Source of the DNA: [Leptolyngbya] sp. PCC 7376
GTDB lineage: Bacteria; Cyanobacteriota; Cyanobacteriia; Cyanobacteriales; MRBY01
DNA length: 64,000 nucleotides
Assembly (NCBI RefSeq): GCF_000316605.1
Contig: NC_019683.1
Span: forward strand, 3,332,036 to 3,396,035
Direction: 5' to 3'
Within the stretch, counting starts at the first letter, position 1. Every line of letters begins with the position of its first letter. This document shows, one piece after another, positions 17,696 to 26,933 of this stretch. The position numbers and the translations under genes are program-made. The notes under the pieces are model-generated. The model made no database searches. It had not been told where the DNA came from and was given only the letters and a program-made list of their open reading frames with translations.

Positions 17696-20131
17696 ATGGT
17701 TGATTTAAGTAAATTCAATACAGAGGCAATGGTGCAGTTTAGTTTGGCCTTGCGTCAGATGTCTGAACCGTCTGAGTCAATGGAAGCTGTTGCCCAACGA
17801 GTTGTTAATTATTTGTATGAAGAATTACGCACTCCAACAGGAGAACCTGCTTGTTCCCTAGTCCGATTTTTTAAAACTCATTTGTATGGAGAACTAGAGC
17901 CAGAATTACAACGATTAATGTTGTCGAAATTTGGACAGCAAAAAGCAAATGATGAGTTGATTTGTTTAACGCTATTGGCCACTCAAGGTGAAGAGCAACA
18001 ATGGCGCGATCGCCGCTCCTCTGCTGGACACCAAGTTATTCCATTATTTAGCGCAGAAGCAATCGAAAAAATCCCAATGATTTCCGAGATGATTGCTCAG
18101 CTTGGCCTTACACCCCATGAGCTAATCGGTACCAAAACATCCTCTTATTTAGAGAAACTAGACCAGAAAACCTATAACGTTTTTCATATTGGGCAAGCTC
18201 GGGGCAGTGAGTTTATTCCTCGCCAAACTGATTTTGTAATTCCATACGATATCCAGTCGGTGATTGCCTTTGGCGGTATGTTACCTAACGGTGAACTGTT
18301 TACTGTAATTTTATTTTCTAAGGTTTATATCTCTGAGGCGATCGCCCGACTTTTTGACCCCTTAGCCCTCAGCGTTAAACTTTCGATTTTACCTTTTGGT
18401 TATAACGCTGTTTTCTCGTCCCAGAGCAGCTCAGTTGAGCTCCCCATTGAATATTCTAAGCAAGCTCTAAAGTCCGAAGTAAATACCCTTCGACAACTTC
18501 TTTGTGTTTCTGAAAATACAGCCCTGCGCCAAAGCCATTATCTAGAGAAAAGTATTCAAGATCTGATCATTGCTAAGCAAGCGGCGGAAGCTGCAAGTAT
18601 TGCAAAAAGTGCGTTTCTATCTACAATGAGTCACGAAATCCGGACACCAATGAATGCCGTGATTGGTTTAACGGATTTGCTACTGGACACATCCCTGAGT
18701 TCACAACAAGAAGAGTTTGTTGAAATCATCCGTAACAGCGGTAATACGTTGATGGATATTATTAATGACATTCTTGATTTTTCTAAAATTGATGCTGGAA
18801 AAATAGAAATAGAAAGCACTGTATTCAATCTTCGAGAATGTTTTGAAAGAACCATTGATCTCTTTGTTCATACTGCTCAAGAAAAAAAGATTGAACTGAT
18901 TTTTGATTGGCGCGCAGACACTGCTGAATCTATTCGAGGAGATGTCACTAGGATTCGTCAAATTTTGATCAATCTCCTGAGTAATGCATTTAAATTTACG
19001 ACAACAGGTGAAATTGTGTTGTCTGTTTCTCTGCTAAATACAAAGGACACAGCGGAAACACAATTATTATTTTCAGTTCAAGACACAGGTGTTGGGATTC
19101 CCCCAGAGCGAAAAGATCGTCTTTTTAAAGCATTCAGTCAAGTTGATAGTTCTACAACTCGTAAATATGGTGGCACTGGCTTAGGTTTAGCAATTTCTCA
19201 ACGTTTAGCAGGATTAATGGGAGGTTCTATTTGGGTCGAGAGTGAAATCGGTTATGGGTCTACTTTTTTCTGTCAAATCACAGCCCCTTTAGTGTCACAA
19301 AAGGCCTCTCCGCCATCTATTTCCTTGCAAGGAAAACAAGTTTTAATTGTGGATGATAGCCAAACTCTAGGCGAAGTATTAACAGAGCAATTAGTCGGAT
19401 GGGGTGCAGAGGCGATCGCTACCCAGGATCCACAGCAAGCCATTCATTTTCTACAAGATCAGCGGCATTTTGATTTAGTGATTATCGATAGGCAAATGCC
19501 AGATTTAGATGGTATTTGTCTAGCGATTGAGCTGCGCCAATTTCCTATCGCTCAAAATATTCCTTTTATCTTGCTAAGTAGCCAAAAGCTTTCTGAGTCT
19601 AAAATGCTTAAGCAAGCCAGTTTTGACGCTGTTTTAAATAAGCCTATAAAGCCAAATATTTTCATTGATCACTTACATCGAATTTTCGATAATTCAATAG
19701 ATGATACTGCCAAAATTCCAGTAAATACAGAAAATAAAAATCCTATAGATTCTGAACTCTCAACCTTAAAAATTCTCATTGCAGAAGACAATATTGTTAA
19801 TCAGAAGGTTGCAGTTCTAACTTTGCAGAAGCTGGGATATAAGGCTGACATTGCTAATAATGGCAAAGAAGTCATTGAAGTTATTAACGAGCAAAATTAT
19901 GATCTGATTCTGATGGATGTCCAAATGCCTGAACTTGATGGTCTTCAAACAACAGAATGGATTCGTCAAAAATATAAAGGTATTCAGCCTAAAATTATTG
20001 CAATTACGGCAAATGCCGAAGCCCGTAGTATTCAAGAATGTCTTAATGTTGGCATGGATAGTTTCTTGACTAAACCGATCCGTTGTGAAGATATCAAAGA
20101 TGCACTGAATAAAATAAAAGAACAGTTATAA
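17696..20131 (+). CDS. Hybrid sensor histidine kinase with two receiver domains
   Basis: 811 aa. Residues 1-240 are a soluble sensor region I do not recognise, followed by a short helical linker. The HisKA dimerisation domain has the phospho-accepting His in MSHEIRTPMNAVIGL (about residue 315). HATPase_c shows NLLSNAFKFT, DTGVGIPPE and GGTGLGLAIS. The first receiver has VLIVDDS and Asp in IIDRQMPD; the second has ILIAEDN, Asp in LMDVQMPELDG and TKPI. There are no membrane helices, so it acts in the cytoplasm. The two receivers suggest a phosphorelay needing a separate Hpt protein; the one at 47.6 kb is a possible but unproven partner. Confidence 0.9.
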   Translation: MVDLSKFNTEAMVQFSLALRQMSEPSESMEAVAQRVVNYLYEELRTPTGEPACSLVRFFKTHLYGELEPELQRLMLSKFGQQKANDELICLTLLATQGEEQQWRDRRSSAGHQVIPLFSAEAIEKIPMISEMIAQLGLTPHELIGTKTSSYLEKLDQKTYNVFHIGQARGSEFIPRQTDFVIPYDIQSVIAFGGMLPNGELFTVILFSKVYISEAIARLFDPLALSVKLSILPFGYNAVFSSQSSSVELPIEYSKQALKSEVNTLRQLLCVSENTALRQSHYLEKSIQDLIIAKQAAEAASIAKSAFLSTMSHEIRTPMNAVIGLTDLLLDTSLSSQQEEFVEIIRNSGNTLMDIINDILDFSKIDAGKIEIESTVFNLRECFERTIDLFVHTAQEKKIELIFDWRADTAESIRGDVTRIRQILINLLSNAFKFTTTGEIVLSVSLLNTKDTAETQLLFSVQDTGVGIPPERKDRLFKAFSQVDSSTTRKYGGTGLGLAISQRLAGLMGGSIWVESEIGYGSTFFCQITAPLVSQKASPPSISLQGKQVLIVDDSQTLGEVLTEQLVGWGAEAIATQDPQQAIHFLQDQRHFDLVIIDRQMPDLDGICLAIELRQFPIAQNIPFILLSSQKLSESKMLKQASFDAVLNKPIKPNIFIDHLHRIFDNSIDDTAKIPVNTENKNPIDSELSTLKILIAEDNIVNQKVAVLTLQKLGYKADIANNGKEVIEVINEQNYDLILMDVQMPELDGLQTTEWIRQKYKGIQPKIIAITANAEARSIQECLNVGMDSFLTKPIRCEDIKDALNKIKEQL

Positions 20132-20353
20132 GTGGCTTTTTGAGACCAAAACATATTGATACTCAGTTGACAATTTTTAGGCGAAAAGAAGCTAGTATTT
20201 TGATCCGCTAAATTGCTAAATCATAACGAATACAAGCACTCTGCAAAATTTGGATTTATAATGTGGACTGAATACAACAATAAAGATAAAAATGATCCAC
20301 AAGTGGCTATGCTATCGCCATTAAGTTTTGGATCAGGAATAGGGTAGGTTAGG

Positions 20354-23236
20354 TTGCAATTAGATTTAAAAGAAATTTTTCCGTTTCAGTTAGATGATTT
20401 TCAGCAGCAGGCGATCGCCGCCCTCGACGCCGATAAATCCGTTGTAGTCTGTGCGCCAACTGGATCCGGGAAAACCGTAATCGGAGAATATTCTATCCAC
20501 CGGGCGATCGCCCAAGGTAAGCGCGTTTTTTATACCACGCCACTCAAAGCCTTATCAAATCAGAAACTCCGGGACTTTAGTGAGACCTTTGGCAAAGACC
20601 AAGTGGGTCTAATTACAGGCGATACCATCATTAATGCCCAAGCCACCATTGTGGTGATGACCACCGAAATTTTTCGGAATATGCTCTATGAAACTCCCAT
20701 TGGGGAAGTGGGCACCTCATTGGTTAATGTCTCGACAGTGATTCTCGACGAATGTCACTACATCAGTAATCGTGGTCGCGGCACAGTCTGGGAAGAATCC
20801 ATTATTTACTGTCCATCGGAAGTTCAAATTGTTGCCCTCTCTGCAACCATCGGTAACCCCGAAATCTTCACTGCATGGATCAATCGCACGCGCCTCGCGG
20901 CCCATGAGGATCATCCTGAAAGTGAAGCGCATCGTTGTCAGCTTGTGGACTCTGACCATCGCCCTGTACCCCTGAAATTTTTCTTTAGCAGCAAAAAAGG
21001 ACTATTTCCGCTGTTCGACAGTAAGGGCAACAAAATGAATCCAAAGTTGCGATCGCGCAACAATGCCCCTCAAGGTAAAAGACGGAAACGTCGTCGGGAA
21101 GATTGTCCAAGCTTATTTGCGATTGTTCGGCAACTTCGCCAACAGGATTTATTACCCGCGATTTACATCATTTTTAGTCGGCGCGGGTGCGATCGCTCTG
21201 TAACCCAGCTCGATGATGTCAACCTTGTAACCCCAGAGGAAGCGAAACTCCTTGCCGCAACTCTGTTGCATTTTTTCCTTGATCGCCAAGAAAAATTACA
21301 GGAAAAAATTCTGGCGCAATGTGCAGAATTACCAGAACTCAAAGCCCTATTGCTGGACTTTATCGCTAAAAATCCTTTCTCTACAGAAAAACTCGTTGAT
21401 TATCTCGACGCTAACCTAGAGCTGCGCCAACAACTTTGGGAATTTTTTGCCAAAGAATCAAAGTTTGCGCGACCCGGACAGATTGAACCACTTCTTCGAG
21501 GGTTGGCTGCTCACCATGCTGGGATTTTGCCAGCGTGGAAAGAATTGGTCGAAAAACTCTTTGAAATGGGTTTAGTGAAGCTCGTTTTTGCGACGGCGAC
21601 TTTAGCGGCGGGAATTAATATGCCTGCCCGGACAACTGTAATTTCGGCTCTTTCAAAGCGTAGCGATGAAGGCCACCGGATGTTGACACCTTCAGAATTT
21701 TTGCAGATGGCGGGGCGTGCCGGACGACGGGGTATGGATAAAGTCGGTCATGTTGTCACCATAGAAACGCCTTTTGAAGGGTCGAAGGAAGCGGCTCGCC
21801 TTGCCCTCGCTGAAGCTGAACCCTTGCGGAGTTGGTTTACACCGTCCTATGGGATGGTGCTCAATCTTTTGCAAAAACATACTCTCGAAGAATCGAAAGA
21901 GCTTCTCTCCAGGAGTTTTGCGGAATATCAAGTCCAAGAAAAGCTTAGCCCCGAACAGGAGGCGATCGCCGAATTAACAACAGAGATTGCCCGCATAGAT
22001 ATTGGGCTAGCGAGTATTTCTGATAAAGACTTTGACCGTTATAGCAAACTCAAAGAACGCCTGAAGGAAGAAGAACGGTTACTGCGGATTTTGCGCGACC
22101 AAGCCGAAGACGAAACGAAAAAAATCTTAGCTCCTATTCTCGAAACTCTTCCCCTCGGCTCCATCCTGCATTTGAAAGGTAAAAACCTTCGCGTTAAAGA
22201 GCCGGTCACAGCGGTTCTTGTGGAAGTTTTTGAGGAAAAAGATCGACCAACTTTACTCTGTCTCGGTGCGGATAAGCGTTGGTATCAAGTTATTTATACC
22301 GATGTTGCAGCCCTTAATGAAGGACTCTATCCGACAGAAAAGTTAGAACAAATTCCGTTGCCTGTCGATGAGACGCTTAAGCTAGGGAAGAATGGCAAGA
22401 TTGATAAAGAGGCTTATCCTCTTGTTAAACTGATCGCAGAATATACCGCTGAACTGATTGAAGCACCCGAAGTTGCAGCTCAACGTCAACGGATGGAAGC
22501 GATTCAGGCTAAGTTTGCAGCCTCACCCCTCAGCAAACTCGATAAGCCTGGCAAATTATTAAAACGCCATCAACGCCGAAAAGAATTACTAAAGGAATTA
22601 AATCGTCGCCAAACCCTTTATCGTCAGCACTCCAGCAAGCGATCTTACTATTGGCAGGATTTTCTGAATTTGATTCAGGTGCTTCAAGATTTTAATGCGT
22701 TGAACCAATATAAGCCGACAGTGCTTGGACGGGCAGCAGCAACAATTCGAGGCGAAAACGAATTGTGGTTGGCATTATGCTTGATGTCTGGGCAGTTAAA
22801 TAAATTGTCTCCAGAACATTTGGCAGCGGCCATTTGCGCGATTATTAGTGAGCCGCCTCGCCCAGACAGTTGGACTGATTATTCCCAACCAAAACCTGTG
22901 TTGGAAGTACTCGGCATTCGGAAAAAGGATCAAGGCCATAATCCAGTCAGTCTTTGGGAATTGCGTCGCCAACTGTATCAAGTGCAAAAGCATAGCGGTG
23001 TGACTATGCCAGTTTGGCTCGAAAGTAAGTTTGTCGGTCTGATTGAGCAATGGGCATTAGGCACAGATTGGACAGAACTCTGTGAAAATACGAGCCTTGA
23101 CGAGGGCGATATTGTCCGGATGTTGCGGCGTACGGTGGATGTGCTCTGGCAAATTCCGCAAATTCCCGAGATTGATCCTGATCTGATGAGAACAGCGAAA
23201 GAGGCTGTTGCAAAAATGAAGCGTTTCCCCGTTTAA
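20354..23236 (+). CDS. Ski2-like DExH-box RNA helicase with DSHCT domain
   Basis: 960 aa from a TTG start at 20354; no closer ATG gives an intact Q region. Motif I is APTGSGKT near residue 35, motif II DECH, motif III SATI, and the C-terminal RecA domain ends with QMAGRAGRRGMD. The rest matches the Mtr4/Ski2-type arch and helical DSHCT region (SELSPE ... DEGDIVRMLRRTVDVLWQI). The family unwinds RNA for decay or processing. Cyanobacteria and chloroplasts (the ISE2-like group) carry such helicases. The window shows no operon partner. Confidence 0.9.
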   Translation: MQLDLKEIFPFQLDDFQQQAIAALDADKSVVVCAPTGSGKTVIGEYSIHRAIAQGKRVFYTTPLKALSNQKLRDFSETFGKDQVGLITGDTIINAQATIVVMTTEIFRNMLYETPIGEVGTSLVNVSTVILDECHYISNRGRGTVWEESIIYCPSEVQIVALSATIGNPEIFTAWINRTRLAAHEDHPESEAHRCQLVDSDHRPVPLKFFFSSKKGLFPLFDSKGNKMNPKLRSRNNAPQGKRRKRRREDCPSLFAIVRQLRQQDLLPAIYIIFSRRGCDRSVTQLDDVNLVTPEEAKLLAATLLHFFLDRQEKLQEKILAQCAELPELKALLLDFIAKNPFSTEKLVDYLDANLELRQQLWEFFAKESKFARPGQIEPLLRGLAAHHAGILPAWKELVEKLFEMGLVKLVFATATLAAGINMPARTTVISALSKRSDEGHRMLTPSEFLQMAGRAGRRGMDKVGHVVTIETPFEGSKEAARLALAEAEPLRSWFTPSYGMVLNLLQKHTLEESKELLSRSFAEYQVQEKLSPEQEAIAELTTEIARIDIGLASISDKDFDRYSKLKERLKEEERLLRILRDQAEDETKKILAPILETLPLGSILHLKGKNLRVKEPVTAVLVEVFEEKDRPTLLCLGADKRWYQVIYTDVAALNEGLYPTEKLEQIPLPVDETLKLGKNGKIDKEAYPLVKLIAEYTAELIEAPEVAAQRQRMEAIQAKFAASPLSKLDKPGKLLKRHQRRKELLKELNRRQTLYRQHSSKRSYYWQDFLNLIQVLQDFNALNQYKPTVLGRAAATIRGENELWLALCLMSGQLNKLSPEHLAAAICAIISEPPRPDSWTDYSQPKPVLEVLGIRKKDQGHNPVSLWELRRQLYQVQKHSGVTMPVWLESKFVGLIEQWALGTDWTELCENTSLDEGDIVRMLRRTVDVLWQIPQIPEIDPDLMRTAKEAVAKMKRFPV

Positions 23237-23398
23237 TTGTTCTCAATCTCGATCCTGCGGCGATCGACCCACGACCATTTTTTGTTGTAAATCTTATAGT
23301 GACTAGAGTGATATGGGAGCAAGCTGAGACGTTAGGATAATGGCAGATTTTCGGAAGAATTCGGCCTGAATAAGTTGACGGATGGAGTGCAGCAGTAG

Positions 23399-24280
23399 AT
23401 GACGGATGTAATTGGGATTGATCTTGGTGGCACAGGTATCAAAGCAGGCCGCTTTCATATGGATGGGTCTTGTATCGAAGAGCGACAGGTTGCCACTCCC
23501 CAACCCAGTACTCCAAGAGCCGTGGCAGAGGCGATCGCCGAAATTGCAAATGAACTCAATGCAGATAAACAATGTCGGGCAATGGGCATCGGTATTCCAG
23601 GGCCAGTAGATGGCACAGCTCGTATTGCACGGGTGGCGATTAATCTCAGTGGTTGGCATGATGTGCCCTTAGCCGACTGGATTGAGGAAAAAACTAATTT
23701 ATCTGTGACCCTCAATAACGACGCAAATTGTGCCGGGTTAGGCGAAGCTTGGCTTGGAGCAGGTCGTAATCACCAAAATCTTATATTGATTACTCTCGGC
23801 ACTGGTGTTGGTGGCGCGATTATTATCAATGGCAAACTCTTCACCGGACATTATGGTGCGGCGGGTGAACTGGGTTTAATCACGCTCAATCCTGATGGCC
23901 CTCCCTGCAATAGTGGTAACAATGGTTCATTTGAGCAATATTGTTCGATTAATGGTGTGAAACGTCTATCGGGTCATGACCCCGCTGAACTTGGACGCCT
24001 TGCAGCAAAAGGAGATCAGGAGGCGATCGCCCATTGGGAGCAATATGGTGCGTTATTGGGTGCTGGCCTAACCAGTTTGATTTATATTTTTACGCCAGAA
24101 ATGGTGATTTTGGGTGGTGGTATCAGCGCCAGTAGCGATTTCTTTTTACCTGCCACCAGAGCCGAAATAAAAAAACGTGTCCTTGCTTCATCTCGCGTTG
24201 ATCTTCAGCTTGTTAAGGCAGAACTCGGTAACCGTGCTGGCATGGTTGGAGCCGCAAAATTAGCCTTACAAAAGCTCTGA
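23399..24280 (+). CDS. ROK-family sugar kinase, probable glucokinase
   Basis: 293 aa. The phosphate-1 ATP motif is GIDLGGTGIKAG, the catalytic Asp is in NNDANCAGLGEAWLGAG, the phosphate-2 motif is LGTGVGGAIIINGK, and the adenosine motif is ILGGGIS. The sugar-binding E-x-G-H-type region is present as GAAGELGLITLNPDG. The zinc-binding CxCGxxGCxE signature is degenerate (C-N-S-G-N-N-G-S-F-E), as in some cyanobacterial glucokinases. It probably phosphorylates glucose at C6 with ATP. It lies 162 nt after the helicase and may have its own promoter. Confidence 0.87.
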   Translation: MTDVIGIDLGGTGIKAGRFHMDGSCIEERQVATPQPSTPRAVAEAIAEIANELNADKQCRAMGIGIPGPVDGTARIARVAINLSGWHDVPLADWIEEKTNLSVTLNNDANCAGLGEAWLGAGRNHQNLILITLGTGVGGAIIINGKLFTGHYGAAGELGLITLNPDGPPCNSGNNGSFEQYCSINGVKRLSGHDPAELGRLAAKGDQEAIAHWEQYGALLGAGLTSLIYIFTPEMVILGGGISASSDFFLPATRAEIKKRVLASSRVDLQLVKAELGNRAGMVGAAKLALQKL

Positions 24281-24377
24281 AATTTAGTGACTCCTGGCAT
24301 CAAAAGTCTCTCTTTTTGCCCTAGTAATCACTCAAGGTGTTTACTAATAGCTGACCGTTGAACACGAAAGTCCTCTC

Positions 24378-25511
24378 ATGTCCCAAACCGTTGTTGTCAA
24401 AATTGGCACATCCAGCCTGACCGATCCAGAAACAGGGATGCTTGCCCTTGCAACCATTGGCACATTAGTCGAAACACTTACCCGACTAAAACAGACGGGA
24501 CACAATGTTATTTTGGTGTCGTCCGGAGCCGTGGGTGTGGGATGTAGTCGACTAAAGCTTGCAGAACGCCCAAAGAAAATTGCCGTTAAACAAGCTGTTG
24601 CCGCCGTAGGTCAAGGTCGTTTAATTCGGCTTTATGATGATCTGTTTAGCAGTCTGCAACAGGCGATCGCCCAGGTCTTGCTCACTAGAAAAGATCTTGT
24701 TGATCGTACCTCTTATTTAACTGTACAAGAAGCCCTGAATGCGATGCTGGATTTGGGCGTAATTCCGATTGTCAACGAAAATGATACTGTCGCCGTTGAT
24801 GAATTGAAATTTGGCGATAACGATACTCTGTCTGCTCTCGTTGCGAGCTTGGTAAATGCCGATTGGCTAATTATTTTGACCGATGTGGATCGCCTTTATT
24901 CCGCTGACCCACGCCATAACCCTGATGCTAAACCTATCCCTTTAGTTAGCCCTACCGAACTCTCTGAACTGCAAGTTGATGCGGGCTCTAGCGGTTCCCA
25001 ATGGGGCACAGGGGGGATGCAAACAAAACTCACTGCCGCCAAAATTGCCACTAATGCTGGAGTTCGCACTGTCATTACCCAGGGCAAAACTCCACAAAAT
25101 CTAATTAAACTCATTCAAGGCGCAGAGATTGGCACTCATTTTGAAGCGAACCCTCAAACCGACAATTCCCGTAAACGTTGGATTGCCTATGGTCTTGTCC
25201 CCCAAGGCAAACTCTATTTAGATGACGGTGCAGTTAACGCATTGTTAAAAAAAGGAAAATCTCTCCTAGCCGCAGGCATCACTAAAATAGAAGGGGATTT
25301 CTCAACCAATGATGGCGTTGAACTTTGCACTAAAAATGGACAGGCGATCGCCCGAGGATTGGTCAATTACGATAGCGGGGCGATCGCCAAAATCAAAGGC
25401 AAACATTCCAACCAAATCACCGAAACTCTGGGATACGCGGGCGCTGATACGATTATTCATCGCGATAACCTCGCCTTTCTCCTCGGATCACCAAGCAATG
25501 TGGGAAAATAA
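24378..25511 (+). CDS. proB: Glutamate 5-kinase
   Basis: First enzyme of proline synthesis: phosphorylates glutamate at the gamma position. At 377 aa it has an amino-acid kinase domain ([75 protein letters not shown]) and a C-terminal PUA domain (about 280-370, with [20 protein letters not shown]). The usual feedback control by proline acts on the kinase domain. The start ATG follows 97 nt of intergenic sequence after the glucokinase. Confidence 0.96.
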   Translation: MSQTVVVKIGTSSLTDPETGMLALATIGTLVETLTRLKQTGHNVILVSSGAVGVGCSRLKLAERPKKIAVKQAVAAVGQGRLIRLYDDLFSSLQQAIAQVLLTRKDLVDRTSYLTVQEALNAMLDLGVIPIVNENDTVAVDELKFGDNDTLSALVASLVNADWLIILTDVDRLYSADPRHNPDAKPIPLVSPTELSELQVDAGSSGSQWGTGGMQTKLTAAKIATNAGVRTVITQGKTPQNLIKLIQGAEIGTHFEANPQTDNSRKRWIAYGLVPQGKLYLDDGAVNALLKKGKSLLAAGITKIEGDFSTNDGVELCTKNGQAIARGLVNYDSGAIAKIKGKHSNQITETLGYAGADTIIHRDNLAFLLGSPSNVGK

Positions 25512-25546
25512 ATAAGTATCGCTTGTTACTATAATTTGCCTGTTTA

Positions 25547-26137
25547 ATGACCCTCAAAACCGACCTGCTTGAAACCATTGCCGGGAAAAACAGAGGACTC
25601 CTCACCACCGAAGTTGATCGCGCGAATATCCTCACCGTCATTGATCGTCTCGAAGATCAGAACCCTACATCCAAGCCCCTAGAAACACCTCAGCTTCTCG
25701 AAGGGGACTGGCGGCTCGTCTACACCACCAGCAAAGGAATTTTGGGTATTAACCGTTTTCCGCTAATGCAACTCGGGCAAGTCTACCAATGCATTCGCCC
25801 AGAGCAAAACAAGATTTACAATATCGCTGAACTCGAAGGCATACCGTTTCTCGAAGGATTAATCCTTGTTGAAGCAACACTCGAAAAAGTCTCCGACAAA
25901 CGAGTCAATGTCTTTTTCCATCGTTTTCTGATCGGTTCGCAACGGCTCATGGGCTATCGTTTCCCGAAGGGCTTGGTTGAGCGCCTCATTTCAGGACAAA
26001 AATTCATGCCCATCGACTTTGGTATCAATAGCAAAGACAATAATGGCTGGCTAGAAATCACTTATCTGGACGAAGATCTGCGCATTGGCAGAGGTAATGA
26101 AGGTAGTGTCTTCGTACTGAGCAAAGAAAAATATTAA
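25547..26137 (+). CDS. PAP/fibrillin family protein (plastid-lipid-associated)
   Basis: 196 aa, 35 nt after proB. The conserved fibrillin core is visible: LLETIAGKNRG, LEGDWRLVYTTSKGILGINRFP, a central beta-rich region, and the C-terminal LEITYLDEDLRIGRGNEGSVFVLSK, where the DLRI-R-x-x-x-G-x-x-FVL signature is diagnostic. Members bind lipids or lipophilic molecules at thylakoids or plastoglobules and help with photoprotection. No signal peptide is seen. The exact ligand cannot be inferred. Confidence 0.88.
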   Translation: MTLKTDLLETIAGKNRGLLTTEVDRANILTVIDRLEDQNPTSKPLETPQLLEGDWRLVYTTSKGILGINRFPLMQLGQVYQCIRPEQNKIYNIAELEGIPFLEGLILVEATLEKVSDKRVNVFFHRFLIGSQRLMGYRFPKGLVERLISGQKFMPIDFGINSKDNNGWLEITYLDEDLRIGRGNEGSVFVLSKEKY

Positions 26138-26170
26138 AAGCTTTGTGGCATGTTGTGTACAAAAACTAAA

Positions 26171-26267
26171 AGACCCGGAGTCCACGCCTATCCCAAGCAT
26201 CCCGTATTGCTGCTACCTTCCGGTCCTGACAAGGTTTGGGCGTTGTGATCGCATGAATCCGAGCCGA
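26171..26267 (-). ncRNA. ffs: Signal recognition particle RNA (4.5S type)
   Basis: Read on the minus strand, the core contains the strictly conserved tip of SRP helix 8, TCAGGACCGGAAGGTAGCAG, followed by a stretch pairing back with the 5' half (CCAAACCTTG with the GCTTGGGATA region). The outer arms TCGGCTCGGA and TCCGGGTCT pair at the ends. This is the short bacterial form lacking an Alu domain. It binds Ffh to target membrane proteins. Ends are approximate to a few bases. Confidence 0.92.
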
Positions 26268-26933
26268 ATAAGACTATAACACAAATTTTGATTTCGTAAA
26301 CGGACTTGCCGGCGATCGCCATGAGGGCTTCTCTCTCCAAAAATTAAAACGAACCCTGACCTAGTTCTCTACATCGCAAACAGTATTTAATATTTTCTCA
26401 GAACCTCTCATCAATCAAAAACGAAGAAAGATATTAGTTTTACTTATCTCTTCAACTCTTCTCTTCTGCCTTGGCGGTCAAAAAACACGGGAAAAAACCT
26501 GAATTCAAAGTCCATAATCTGATCATCACAAATAGTTCTTTTTTGAATGACATTGTTATAAACAGACACAAATGATGGTGAAACAACTGTAATCTCGTCG
26601 TGAATTTCGTTGGAACGTTAAAATGTTCCAGATTTTGGTCAAATACTTAAGTATGAGAACTTAATTAGCCTGTTTATCCTTCGTACAAACAATCTCGACT
26701 AAAGATTTTCTCCAATGCTGTAGACCACAGTATCTATAGCTATTGCAAGAAACAAAATCCAGTGCTAAATTTCCAGAAGCTATGACTAAAACTAGGGGCA
26801 AAGTGTAATTCGTGTTCACGTCGGTTGAGAGACGTTATAACGAATTTCTCGAAGTAGAGCTGATTTTGTAATACTTCAATGCCCTAGTCTCTAGCTCAAA
26901 CTCCTTCAATAACCCCTTGCCTAAGTTGCCGTC
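26268..26933. promoter_or_regulatory. 666-bp gene-free upstream region of the adhesin operon
   Basis: No convincing reading frame. The stretch is AT-rich and contains two perfect or near-perfect palindromes: GGAAC-N8-GTTCC at 26612-26629 and TACTTAAGTA at 26644-26653, spaced like operator sites about 280-320 nt before the adhesin start. One HIP1 site lies at its left end. It probably holds the promoter and a long 5' leader of the adhesin gene, but no clear -35/-10 pair was identified. Confidence 0.45.
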
